Source: Clostridia bacterium
Lineage (GTDB): Bacteria > Bacillota_E > SLMV01 > PUMD01
Length of the DNA: 7,961 bases
Assembly (NCBI GenBank): GCA_007128555.1
Contig: SKXF01000066.1
Coordinates: forward strand, 1 to 7,961
Direction: 5' to 3'
The notes under the pieces are model-generated. The model was not told the origin of the DNA and searched no databases. It worked only from the letters and a program-made list of their open reading frames with translations. The position numbers and the translations under genes are program-made. Shown one piece after another: positions 1 through 7,561 of the stretch; position 1 is the first letter of the stretch, and the number at the start of each line of letters is the position of its first letter.

Positions 1-383
1 AGAAGATCTTTGTCACCGAGCTTCAACACAATGACTACGCGGATTACATCGTGGCTGCCGCTGGCGACGAGCTGCTGGGATATGCAGGACAGTGGCTTCA
101 CAGGTACGAGGCCCATGTCACCAACATTGCCGTGACCCCAGCTCACCGCGGCAGGCGGATTGGGGCGCGTCTCCTGCTGTCGTTGATGCACCGCGCTCTT
201 CTCAAGGGGATTGGCCGAATGACCCTGGAGGTGCGGGCCTCCAATACCATGGCCATGGCCTTTTACAAGCGATACGGCTTTTCTGTACGGGGAGTTCGCC
301 ATAACTACTACACCGACACCCGAGAGGATGCGGTGGTCATGGCCTGCACGGCGGTGGCAGAGGTGCTGGATCGCAGGCAGTGA
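1..383 (+). CDS. rimI: Ribosomal-protein-alanine N-acetyltransferase RimI, 3' part (5' end outside window)
   Basis: GNAT-fold acetyltransferase of the RimI type, which transfers acetyl from acetyl-CoA to the N-terminal alanine of ribosomal protein S18 in the cytoplasm. The frame is open from base 3 (first codons K-I-F-V-T-E-L) with no start visible, so the beginning of the gene lies to the left of the window. Visible family marks are the substrate-side strand EAHVTNIAV, the acetyl-CoA loop HRGRRIGARLL, the TLEVRASN strand, the AFYKRYGF helix and turn, and a C-terminal GVRxxYY-DT-EDAxxM block. About 126 residues are present, and the whole protein is usually about 150. A GTG at 51 could serve as a start, but it would cut into the conserved fold. 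The stop is 13 nt before tsaD, as in the common tsaE-tsaB-rimI-tsaD operon. Identification by motif recognition is firm; the exact substrate is inferred from the family. Confidence 0.92.
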   Translation, partial: KIFVTELQHNDYADYIVAAAGDELLGYAGQWLHRYEAHVTNIAVTPAHRGRRIGARLLLSLMHRALLKGIGRMTLEVRASNTMAMAFYKRYGFSVRGVRHNYYTDTREDAVVMACTAVAEVLDRRQ

Positions 384-390
384 TGGGAGG
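384..390 (+). promoter_or_regulatory. Shine-Dalgarno site that decides the tsaD start
   Basis: TGGGAGG directly touches an ATG at 391 (spacing 0) but sits 6 nt before a second in-frame ATG at 397. The second spacing is normal for ribosome binding, so 397 is the preferred tsaD start. Confidence 0.6.
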
Positions 391-396
391 ATGGCT

Positions 397-1455
397 ATGG
401 GTTTCCTGACGTTGGGAATAGAAACGTCCTGTGATGATACCTGCGCCGCGGTGATGGATTCGGATTTCCGGGTGCTCTCCAATGTGGTGAGCTCCCAGTT
501 CGATCTGCACCGGCGGTATGGGGGCGTGGTGCCGGAGCTGGCCTCCAGGAGCCACAGTCGCAACATCCTCCATGTCCTGGATGCAGCCCTCGATGAGAGC
601 GGTGTGTCATCGGCGGACCTGGACCTGGTCGCCGTCACCCGCGGTCCGGGGCTGGTGGGATCCCTGCTGGTGGGTTTGATGGCTGCCAAGGGCCTGGCCT
701 GGGACCTGCAGGTGCCGTTGGTGGGGGTCAACCATCTTACGGCTCACATATGGGCGGGGGTTCTGGATGAGGCCCGGGAGCTGCCCGTTCCCTCGGTCTG
801 CCTGATCGTCTCCGGGGGGCACACGGAACTGGTGCTCATCCAGGGACGTGGCGAGGGTGAGGGCCATCTTCTCGGTCAGACCCGTGACGATGCAGCCGGT
901 GAGGCCTTTGACAAGGTGGCCAGGATCCTCGGCCTCGGTTATCCCGGGGGGCCGGTCATTGATCGTTTAGCCCGAGAGTACTCGGGTGAACGGGTGAATT
1001 TTCCTCGCCCCATGCTGGATGGTAAATCCCTGGATTTCAGTTTCAGCGGCCTGAAGACCGCGGTCGCCGTGTACGTCGAGGAGCGCAGGCTTGAGAGGGG
1101 ACTGTCCGAAGGGGAGGCCCTCGATTCCAACGAGGCCACCCGCATTGCCGCCTCCTTTCAGAGGGCGGCCGTTGATGTTCTGGCACAGAAAGCGGTGCAG
1201 GCCGTGGGCGTCACCGGGGTCAGGACCCTGGTTGTCGCCGGCGGAGTCGCTGCAAACTCGGAGCTTCGCCGGTGCCTTGGCGATCTCTGCGAGGACAGGG
1301 ATGTGGACCTCATCATTCCTCCCCCGAAATACTGCACGGACAATGCCGCCATGATCGCTGCCGCCGGCCGTAGGACGTTCCAGGCCAGCGGACCCGACGG
1401 TCTCGACATTGATGTGAATCCCTCGTTGGCCCTGCCCCTGGGGGAACCGGGTTAG
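397..1455 (+). CDS. tsaD: tRNA N6-adenosine threonylcarbamoyltransferase TsaD
   Basis: TsaD (Kae1/Qri7/YgjD family) moves the threonylcarbamoyl group from threonylcarbamoyl-AMP to A37 of ANN-decoding tRNAs, forming t6A together with TsaB and TsaE in the cytoplasm. The 352-residue length is typical. Seen in order: LGIETSCDDT at residues 6-15 (ASKHA phosphate loop), the PELASRSH block near 46-53, the metal-binding pair His113/His117 in NHLTAH (more often NHLEGH in the family), VSGGHTEL, GEAFDKVARILGLGYPGGP, FSFSGLKTAV, a VAGGVAANSELR stretch, and CTDNAAM, whose Asp315 is the third metal ligand. The frame also runs upstream to 328 inside rimI, but the ribosome site at 384-390 favours ATG 397. 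It is probably cotranscribed with rimI. No clear terminator is seen after the TAG. The function call is secure. Confidence 0.97.
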   Translation: MGFLTLGIETSCDDTCAAVMDSDFRVLSNVVSSQFDLHRRYGGVVPELASRSHSRNILHVLDAALDESGVSSADLDLVAVTRGPGLVGSLLVGLMAAKGLAWDLQVPLVGVNHLTAHIWAGVLDEARELPVPSVCLIVSGGHTELVLIQGRGEGEGHLLGQTRDDAAGEAFDKVARILGLGYPGGPVIDRLAREYSGERVNFPRPMLDGKSLDFSFSGLKTAVAVYVEERRLERGLSEGEALDSNEATRIAASFQRAAVDVLAQKAVQAVGVTGVRTLVVAGGVAANSELRRCLGDLCEDRDVDLIIPPPKYCTDNAAMIAAAGRRTFQASGPDGLDIDVNPSLALPLGEPG

Positions 1456-1817
1456 GGGCACGCGGCTCGACAGCTTTCCCGTTTGGGGTAACGTGGACCG
1501 GTGTCCTGTACCGGATGCCCCGCCTGACGGTGGGTAAACATGCAGCGTCGGGGCTTGGGGTCAGGTAGAACAGACCCTGGCCGGGAAGTCACCCGGGGGC
1601 GACAATGACTCCGGGTTGCAGCGTCAATGCCTCCCGGGAACTCCCCGTTGATGAAGACCGTTATCGGTGATGGGGCCATGATTGGGGCAACGCCATTTTC
1701 CTGGCGGGGTGCTGACCGCCGGCGGGAGCCGCGGTCGAGGGGACACCCCCGGGGGCTTTATCCCGCCCAGGGTGGTTAAAAGGCGGTCGAAAGGGGTTCA
1801 GGAGGGACTCTTCCGTA
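1456..1817. other. GC-rich intergenic stretch upstream of murC, no convincing gene
   Basis: About 390 nt separate tsaD from murC. Every open frame here is short, lacks a ribosome binding site and gives arginine/proline/glycine-rich noise. Several small inverted repeats are visible: CCGGT/ACCGG at 1498-1514 (7-nt loop) and GGGTC/GACCC at 1558-1577 (10-nt loop). The 9-mer TGCAGCGTC occurs twice, starting near 1541 and near 1618. None has a U-run, so none is a clear terminator. A structured leader or small RNA is possible but not shown. An AGGGTGG string near 1769 recalls the T-box core, but the rest of that motif is missing. Confidence 0.5.
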
Positions 1818-1828
1818 CATACTATAAG
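1818..1828 (+). promoter_or_regulatory. Possible -10 element of murC
   Basis: The stretch CATACTATAAG contains TATAAG (5 of 6 to the sigma-A -10 box) and, overlapping it, CATACTATA, which fits the CATAnnnTA pattern of sporulation sigma E/K -10 boxes. No good -35 box lies at the proper distance for either reading. It ends about 5 bp before the murC ribosome binding site, so any transcript from it would have a very short leader. Confidence 0.3.
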
Positions 1829-1832
1829 CTGC

Positions 1833-1839
1833 GGAGGTG
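1833..1839 (+). promoter_or_regulatory. Shine-Dalgarno site that decides the murC start
   Basis: GGAGGTG overlaps an in-frame GTG at 1839, which therefore cannot use it. It stands 8 nt before TTG 1848, a normal spacing. This selects TTG 1848 as the start of murC. Confidence 0.6.
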
Positions 1840-1847
1840 TGATAGAT

Positions 1848-3281
1848 TTGACCGAACTGCAGGAAGTGATCAGTGGGCCCCTTCATTTTGTTGGGGTCGG
1901 TGGATATGGGATGAGCGGGCTGGCCCGGGTGATGGCCGCGATGGGTTCCGAGGTCACGGGTTGTGACATCCGGGAGTCGTCGCGCGTGCAGTGGCTCCGG
2001 TCCGAGGGGGTGCCGGTGGTGCTCGGGCACAGTGCGGACCACCTGTGCGGGGTTCGCGCCCTCGTGTACAGTACCGATGTTCCGGGGGACAATCCCGAGA
2101 TCGAAGCTGCCAGGACGACGGGACTACCGCTCCTGCACCGTTCCCATCTCCTGGCCCATCTTTTCTCGGCCTTTCCCGAGAGCGTGGCCGTCAGTGGCAC
2201 CCACGGGAAGACCAGTACCACGGCGATGATGGCCGGGGTGCTGGAATCTGCAGATCTTGACCCAACCGTGCTCATCGGCGGCGAGATTTCCGGCCCCGGC
2301 ATCACCGCCAGGGTGGGGGAATCCGACTATCTCGTGGCCGAGGCCTGTGAGAGCGACGGGAGTTTTGTCCGGTATCACCCCGGCCACCTCATTGTCACCA
2401 ATCTTGAGCCGGAACACCTGGAGTTCTATGATGGCAGTTTTGATCAACTGGTGACGGCCTTCGGTCGTTTCCTGGGCAATGTTCATCCCCGGGGCGTGGT
2501 GGTCATCAACGCCGATGACGAACTGCTGACGGAAGTGGCCGAGGCGACCCCCGGTCGGGTCGTGCGCTGCTCTGCCTCGGGAAACCCGTCGGCCCACTAT
2601 CGCGCCGTCGATGTGGACCTGGAGGGCGATCGCTCGGAGTTCTCCCTCTTTTTCAACGATGAGATGTTAGGGCGGCTGACTGTTGCGGCGCCGGGTCAGC
2701 ACATGGTCGCCAACGCGTTGCAGGTTGCTGCCACCGCCAGGGAGTTAGGCTGTCCCCTGGAGGCGATTGAATCGGGACTGGCATCCTACGGTGGGGTGAC
2801 CCGCCGTTTCCAACAGATCGGGTGCGCCGGGCAGGCCCTGGTCGTGGATGACTATGCCCATCATCCCACGGAGATCCTTGCCACACTGCAGACCGCTCGC
2901 CGGCTGGCTGAGAACCGCGTCATTGCCGTCTTTCAGCCCCAGCGGCACACCCGCACCCACAACCTCATGGAGGAGTTCAGCCGCTGTTTCGACGATGCCG
3001 ACGAGCTGATCCTCACCCCCATATACGCACCACCGGGTCAGAACCCCATCCCCGGGGTTTCCTCGGAGAGCCTGGCCGAGAGGATCCGCGACCGCATTTC
3101 GTTGCCAATTCGGCTGATGGAGAACCGAACGGAGATCGTGAGATATCTTCGGGAGGTCAGCGCTCCCGGCGATGTTGTGCTCACCATGGGTGCCGGTGAC
3201 ATCTGGAAGGTCGCTGTTGAACTGGTGCAGGCGTCGGGACCGATGGCCTCTGCCGGAGGCCTTTGCTCCGGGGGGGAGTAG
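1848..3281 (+). CDS. murC: UDP-N-acetylmuramate--L-alanine ligase MurC
   Basis: MurC joins L-alanine to UDP-MurNAc with ATP, the first amino-acid step of peptidoglycan stem synthesis, in the cytoplasm. With the TTG start the protein has 477 residues, normal for the family. Seen in order: the N-terminal Rossmann motif [14 protein letters not shown] at residues 13-26 (UDP-MurNAc domain), the ATP loop [10 protein letters not shown] with GTHGKT at 117-122 (Lys121 contacts phosphate), the central EACESDGSF and [10 protein letters not shown] segments, and the C-terminal domain marks DDYAHHPTE at 334-342 and [10 protein letters not shown]. It stands alone here and not in a mur/fts division cluster, as it also does in bacilli. 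The last dozen residues are a loose glycine/serine tail. The GTG at 1839 would add three residues but overlaps the ribosome site. The identification is secure; the start is likely. Confidence 0.96.
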   Translation: MTELQEVISGPLHFVGVGGYGMSGLARVMAAMGSEVTGCDIRESSRVQWLRSEGVPVVLGHSADHLCGVRALVYSTDVPGDNPEIEAARTTGLPLLHRSHLLAHLFSAFPESVAVSGTHGKTSTTAMMAGVLESADLDPTVLIGGEISGPGITARVGESDYLVAEACESDGSFVRYHPGHLIVTNLEPEHLEFYDGSFDQLVTAFGRFLGNVHPRGVVVINADDELLTEVAEATPGRVVRCSASGNPSAHYRAVDVDLEGDRSEFSLFFNDEMLGRLTVAAPGQHMVANALQVAATARELGCPLEAIESGLASYGGVTRRFQQIGCAGQALVVDDYAHHPTEILATLQTARRLAENRVIAVFQPQRHTRTHNLMEEFSRCFDDADELILTPIYAPPGQNPIPGVSSESLAERIRDRISLPIRLMENRTEIVRYLREVSAPGDVVLTMGAGDIWKVAVELVQASGPMASAGGLCSGGE

Positions 3282-3351
3282 GCTGGGGCATCGTTCGACC
3301 AGGGCTTAAGCTCATTCTTGCGGCTGCAAGAGATCCACTGCCCTCATCGTA

Positions 3352-4876
<1,525 letters not shown>

Positions 4877-4878
4877 GG

Positions 4879-4907
4879 GCATAAATTCGCCGCCCCTCCA
4901 TAGCTTA
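4879..4907 (+). promoter_or_regulatory. Possible sporulation-type (sigma E/K-like) promoter
   Basis: CATAGCTTA at 4899-4907 fits CATAnnnTA, the -10 pattern of the mother-cell sigma factors. GCATAAA at 4879-4885, 13 bp upstream, loosely resembles the ATA-containing -35 of sigma E. The site lies between guaB and the SPOCS-like gene and ends 4 bp before its ribosome binding site. Such short patterns occur by chance, so this is tentative. Confidence 0.3.
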
Positions 4908-4924
4908 GAGCGGGGGGAGGCATC

Positions 4925-5428
4925 ATGGACCTGGAGTGGGGAGCCTGGGAGCTCAGGGAGATTACCGCAGTGGGGGTTTTTGCGCGCGCGGTTGTCGATT
5001 CAACGGAGGTACTCCGTATCTCGGCACCGCGGCCTGCGGCGGGGATCGTGGACGCCAGGATGGTGCGGCACCGCATGGACGCCCACCTCGATGATCGGCA
5101 TGTGTACGTGTTGGGCTCGCTGAACTGGCGAATTCACTATGTCCCGGCGGGCGAGAGCACGGAGGTCGGCGCCTTCACCTCTCGCGAGACTTACCGCGTC
5201 CGTGTCCCCCTGGTCTTCGACGAGTTCATGAGACCGGTGCGAGGAGCTGATCCCGAGGTTGCCCTGGTGTCCTCTGAAGCCACCCTCCGAAGGATGTTTC
5301 TCTGTTCTGACGAGGGGGGCCGGATCGGCCTCGTGACGCGGATTCATGCCGGCGTCGAGGTGTCAGGGCCGGTACGTATGCACGTGGCTGTGCTGGGGCC
5401 GGACGAAAACCGGGGAGACGAGTGGTGA
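4925..5428 (+). CDS. Hypothetical 167-residue protein, probable SPOCS (DUF3794)-like domain
   Basis: Not recognised with certainty. The start at ATG 4925 follows GGGGGGAGG by four bases. The protein has no signal peptide or membrane segment. Residues about 40-105 alternate strand-like stretches (RMVRHRMDAHL, HVYVLGSLNWRIHYV, then TYRVRVPLVFDEFM), and a second half also looks beta-rich. The pattern of an amphipathic strand, a conserved G-x-L-x-W-x-I-x-Y-V hairpin, then a hydrophobic strand leading to a short phenylalanine motif recalls the SPOCS/DUF3794 domain of the SipL and SpoVID-type spore coat morphogenesis proteins, which place coat layers on the forespore. This family call is inference. 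It stands 48 nt after guaB with its own possible sporulation-type promoter and faces a CotS-like gene, which supports a spore role. One cysteine only (Cys127). It could instead be an unrelated beta-sandwich protein. Confidence 0.75.
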   Translation: MDLEWGAWELREITAVGVFARAVVDSTEVLRISAPRPAAGIVDARMVRHRMDAHLDDRHVYVLGSLNWRIHYVPAGESTEVGAFTSRETYRVRVPLVFDEFMRPVRGADPEVALVSSEATLRRMFLCSDEGGRIGLVTRIHAGVEVSGPVRMHVAVLGPDENRGDEW

Positions 5429-5547
5429 ACGTTGAATCGTTGAGGTTGGCTTCATTCATCGGGGGGCAGACCCGGGCCGGCGGCCCCTTGCCTCCAGCCC
5501 GTGTCCGCGAGGTCTCCATGTTTCGGTGTGGATCGCCGAGGGTCGGT
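5429..5547. other. Convergent intergenic gap
   Basis: These 119 nt lie between the stops of two genes facing each other. A short GC hairpin (GGGCC, loop GGC, GGCCC at 5474-5486) is the only structure noticed. It has no T-run on either strand, so a shared terminator is possible but weak. Confidence 0.4.
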
Positions 5548-6621
5548 TCATGTCTGCTCGGGAGGGCAACACTCCTCCTGTGCCTGCTCATCACAACACT
5601 CGGGTTCATCATCACAACACTCGGGTTCATCACAGCCTTCGTTGCAAGGATCAGACTCGTCACAACACGGCTCATCTGCGGCGGCCGGAGCCATGCTCTC
5701 GCTAGCTTTCAATGGGGGAGGGAACTCCCATCGCAGGGGCGAAAGCCGTTCTTCGGATACACCCCTGTTCATCCGCATCTGCCTCTCAGGCGGAGTGTCC
5801 TGCGCTATATCCTGGGTGGGTTCCACATCGACAGCTTCTGGACTGGCTTCACACTTGGACACGTTTTCATCCTCCTTTGTGAGGTTCCATCTCCCCTTTT
5901 CGGCAGCACCTCGTGCCCGTTCCAGGAGGTCGCTGGGGGGGGGCGGTTCCTGTTTTGCTGTTCGTCGAGGTTCTGGCACTTCAAGGCCCTGCAGGGTCGA
6001 TGGGCTACAGTGTGCGACCAGGTCGTTGATCCTGGACCTTTCATCGTCTTGCAGATGTCTGACCGTTGTGTAGGCGTCAAGGGCTGAGACCGGGCACCCG
6101 GGTCCCTGCCGCGCGGCAAGAAGAAGCAGTGGCATCAGGTCGTCGGCGGCGTTGCCATGTTCTGCTCCATCCCAACCGTCCAGGAGAAGCTCCCCCGAGA
6201 GACCTTTCCGGATCACCCCGGGCTTGAGACGGCCGTGGACCATCGCACCTTCTTCGTCTCCGCCGATGGCAAGATGAAAGGCGGCCAGCAGGCGCGCCAG
6301 CTGCAGGATCTCCTCCTCGGTGTTGAGTTCGGCCGGAGGATAATAGGGCTGAAGAAACCATGGTCCCCCGTATCGCGAGGCGACAGGTTCGCCATCGACC
6401 GTGGGTACGATGGGCACGAGGTTCGTAAAACCCCTCTCTTGCAGGGATTGCATGAGTCGGTGGGCAGCGTAGATTTCACCGGCGTCCTGTGCATTCTGCA
6501 GGAGGTATTGGCCATCTACTCCGTCGAGAAGATAGGTCCTGTAGTCTGCTCTCTGGACAGCCGGATCGTCCCCCAGTTCCTCGTATTCGGAGAAGATCTG
6601 ATGTGGATTTGCTCGCAGCAT
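5548..6621 (-). CDS. CotS/YsxE-like spore-coat pseudokinase with acidic cysteine-rich tail
   Basis: The 357-residue protein starts at ATG 6621 after GGGGAGGAAAAC. A longer frame to 6699 would run through the promoter. Residues about 25-205 match the order of the CotS/YsxE branch of the aminoglycoside-phosphotransferase fold: a strand pair TYLLDGVDGQYLLQN, a helix with Glu49, LQERGFTNLVP-TVDGEP, LARLLAAFHLAIG, a catalytic-loop-like HGRLKPGV at 129-136, LLLD at 145-148 and AADDL at 158-162. The usual HGDxxxxN Asp and Asn are replaced by Arg131 and Val136, and the phosphate-binding Lys by Gln42; only the metal Asp148 remains. Catalysis is therefore unlikely. The fold stops short of a full C-lobe. 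Residues about 215-310 are a Pro/Glu/Ser-rich, probably disordered linker. The tail (317-357) has 10 Cys, mostly as CC pairs, among Asp/Glu. Disulfide cross-linking or metal binding is inferred. Family call moderate; pseudokinase reading depends on it. Confidence 0.8.
   Translation of the reverse strand: MLRANPHQIFSEYEELGDDPAVQRADYRTYLLDGVDGQYLLQNAQDAGEIYAAHRLMQSLQERGFTNLVPIVPTVDGEPVASRYGGPWFLQPYYPPAELNTEEEILQLARLLAAFHLAIGGDEEGAMVHGRLKPGVIRKGLSGELLLDGWDGAEHGNAADDLMPLLLLAARQGPGCPVSALDAYTTVRHLQDDERSRINDLVAHCSPSTLQGLEVPEPRRTAKQEPPPPSDLLERARGAAEKGRWNLTKEDENVSKCEASPEAVDVEPTQDIAQDTPPERQMRMNRGVSEERLSPLRWEFPPPLKASESMAPAAADEPCCDESDPCNEGCDEPECCDDEPECCDEQAQEECCPPEQT
5589..5630 (-). repeat. Perfect 21-bp tandem duplication in the cysteine-rich tail
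   Basis: The units 5589-5609 and 5610-5630 are identical. In the minus-strand reading frame each encodes DEPECCD (residues 331-337 and 338-344 of the CotS-like protein). The lack of any silent difference suggests recent duplication or slippage. Confidence 0.95.
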
Positions 6622-6631
6622 GTTTTCCTCC

Positions 6632-6656
6632 CCGGTCGCATTATAGTGCTGACCGG
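6632..6656 (-). promoter_or_regulatory. Promoter -10 box inside an operator-like palindrome
   Basis: On the minus strand a consensus TATAAT lies at 6645-6640, 19 bp before the ATG of the CotS-like gene. It is centred in an inverted repeat with arms CCGGTCGCA (6632-6640) and TGC-T-GACCGG (6647-6656), nine pairs with one unpaired T and a six-base centre. No good -35 box is seen 16-18 bp upstream, which fits an activator-dependent or regulator-controlled promoter. If transcription began further upstream, the same sequence would form an RNA hairpin just before the ribosome binding site. Confidence 0.5.
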
Positions 6657-6756
6657 TATACTGTATTCCTCTCAACGCCAAAGAGACACTCGCCCTCACC
6701 GGTTGGCGCCCTGACTGAGAGGGTGGGATACAGGGATTGAGCGTCGCTGGGGGACA

Positions 6757-6782
6757 CGGGGGACAAGGCGCCCCGTCCCCCG
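6757..6782 (-). terminator. GC hairpin after the 42-residue gene
   Basis: CGGGGGAC at 6757-6764 pairs perfectly with GTCCCCCG at 6775-6782 around a 10-nt loop, starting 13 nt past the stop of the minus-strand 42-residue gene. There is no T-run after it on the minus strand, so it is terminator-like at best, or an RNA-stabilising 3' stem. Confidence 0.45.
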
Positions 6783-6795
6783 CGGCAGTACTGTC

Positions 6796-6924
6796 TTATT
6801 GGTCCTCGTCTGCCTTGCTCGCGTCATAACTCCTGTGGCCTCCGCTGAGTAGGACAAACAGCAGGAGAATGGGCAGGAGGTTGTCTCCACCGCTGAACAG
6901 GCCTCCGCCCTCGTGATCTGGCAT
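6796..6924 (-). CDS. 42-residue small protein with one hydrophobic helix
   Basis: Not recognised as a named family. ATG 6924 has AGGAGGTG nine nt ahead, the strongest sign that this short frame is real; the same frame continues upstream to 7305 but only as low-quality sequence. The protein has a Gly-rich acidic head (PDHEGGGLFSGGD), a 16-residue apolar helix (NLLPILLLFVLLSGG, about residues 15-29) and a polar, charged tail ending ASKADEDQ. The head-helix layout resembles many tiny, usually hypothetical, glycine/leucine-rich proteins of spore formers, and the D-x-L-L-x-x-L-L-x-x-LL-x-GG stretch resembles the helices of the 51-residue protein encoded to the right. A membrane-associated or coat-packing role is only inferred. 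A strong hairpin follows the stop. Confidence 0.7.
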   Translation of the reverse strand: MPDHEGGGLFSGGDNLLPILLLFVLLSGGHRSYDASKADEDQ

Positions 6925-7023
6925 GCTCTTTAACACCTCCTGGGTTCCGGCTGCAGGGAATGCAAATGGTCCCTGCGGATATGGATCTTGATCCCTATGG
7001 CGGTCGCAGTCTACGGTTCTCGT

Positions 7024-7076
7024 GGCCGTGGCTCCCAGGTTTGCACCGAGATAAACATGGAGTCTCGATCTGTTCA
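7024..7076 (-). repeat. Diverged third copy of the promoter/leader module (copy C)
   Basis: The stretch 7024-7040 agrees with 7191-7207 of copy B at 14 of 17 positions. TGTTCA at 7071-7076 matches the position of the -35-side block TGTTCG in copy B within a few bases. The -10 region is decayed (ATAAAC where the good copies have ATAATA). It lies about 100 nt upstream of the 42-residue gene on the same strand, so it may be the remains of that gene's promoter. Confidence 0.45.
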
Positions 7077-7187
7077 TCGCAGCGCGTATGCCCGACTCAT
7101 CCGGCGAGTGGAAGAAGCAGACGCAGGGAGCCCTATCAGTGCCACATGTACGGGTAATGCGTGTTCTACAGATTCCCGAAAGACCTC
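7077..7187. other. No gene seen between module copies B and C
   Basis: Minus-strand reading from copy B meets a GGAGGT directly after the conserved leader block (near 7187-7182) but no start codon at a usable distance. Frames on both strands here are short or arginine-rich and lack ribosome sites. A small gene may once have stood here and been lost. Confidence 0.4.
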
Positions 7188-7244
7188 CGGGGTCGTGGCC
7201 CTCAGGTCCGGTACATAATACGCAGTGGGCTGTGAATGTGTTCG
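7188..7244 (-). promoter_or_regulatory. Promoter/leader module copy B (no gene close behind)
   Basis: On the minus strand: CGAACA (7244-7239, 3 of 6 to a -35 box), an 18-bp spacer, TATTAT (7220-7215, 5 of 6 to a -10 box) and GAGGGCCACGACCCCG (7203-7188). The 16-mer and the 10-bp block around the -10 (7212-7221) are identical to copy A. The next minus-strand gene with a ribosome site begins only at 6924, so transcription from here would carry a leader of about 280 nt. Confidence 0.5.
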
Positions 7245-7520
7245 ACGCGGGCCTGTTGGTGAAGAGGGGGCCTCCTGTTTTCTCGAGGCGGAAGCCGTCC
7301 AACATAAGATGGGATCTCGACCTGGGAGGGGTCTCGGGGTAAGGCGGGCGAGGGCGTCATGCAGGTCCCTCGTGGACAGAGGTGACCGTGCCAGGAGGCG
7401 CACTCCCCGGCTCCAATCTTCTCGCGCATCGTGTGCATTCGGGCCTGTTCCGCAGGTTATTGGGTAGACACGGCCGTTTTGACGGCTGACACTGCCTGAT
7501 GCGATTTTCCCAGGAAGCAA
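7245..7520. other. Intergenic stretch, no supported gene
   Basis: Several frames stay open, but they are rich in Arg/Pro/Ser and none has a ribosome site at a working distance. A six-pair inverted repeat (CGAGGG/CCCTCG around a 12-nt loop, 7348-7371) is the only structure noticed. Confidence 0.4.
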
Positions 7521-7547
7521 GCGGGGGAGGACTTGCGACCTCCCCGC
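7521..7547 (-). terminator. Hairpin terminator after the 51-residue gene
   Basis: On the minus strand GCGGGGAGG (7547-7539) pairs with CCTCCCCCGC (7530-7521) around an 8-nt loop, with one bulged base. It begins 15 nt after the stop and is followed by TTGCTTCC, a weak U-rich tail. Position and stability fit a Rho-independent terminator. Confidence 0.6.
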
Positions 7548-7561
7548 TGTCGTCAGACAGG

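Noticed and set aside
1768..1790. AGGGTGG string before murC as a T-box riboswitch core
   Set aside because: The following bases do not give the ACCGCG part, and no specifier-stem features or terminator with a U-run were found.
1682..1966. 94-codon plus-strand frame starting TTG 1682 and overlapping the start of murC
   Set aside because: No ribosome site, Arg/Gly-rich composition, and it runs well into the certain murC coding region in another frame.
3316..3331. TCTTGC/GCAAGA hairpin after murC as a terminator
   Set aside because: Only six pairs and no T-run follow; too weak to call.
5422..6087. Plus-strand open frame of 221 codons opposite the CotS-like gene, with an overlapping 190-codon frame at 5501-6073
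   Set aside because: They have no ribosome site and low-quality, Ser/Arg/Cys-rich composition. They exist because the minus-strand gene is GC-rich. The minus frame has a good ribosome site, promoter and recognisable fold.
6157..6714. Plus-strand open frame of 185 codons opposite the start of the CotS-like gene
   Set aside because: It runs over the minus-strand promoter and palindrome and has no domain or ribosome site of its own.
6796..7305. 169-codon version of the 42-residue minus-strand gene
   Set aside because: The extra 127 codons have noise-like composition and cover copies B and C of the promoter module. The strong ribosome site belongs to ATG 6924.
7311..7467. Arg-rich plus-strand frame of 52 codons from ATG 7311
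   Set aside because: The nearest purine-rich site is too far from the ATG, and the composition (many Arg/Ser/Pro) is typical of random GC-rich frames.
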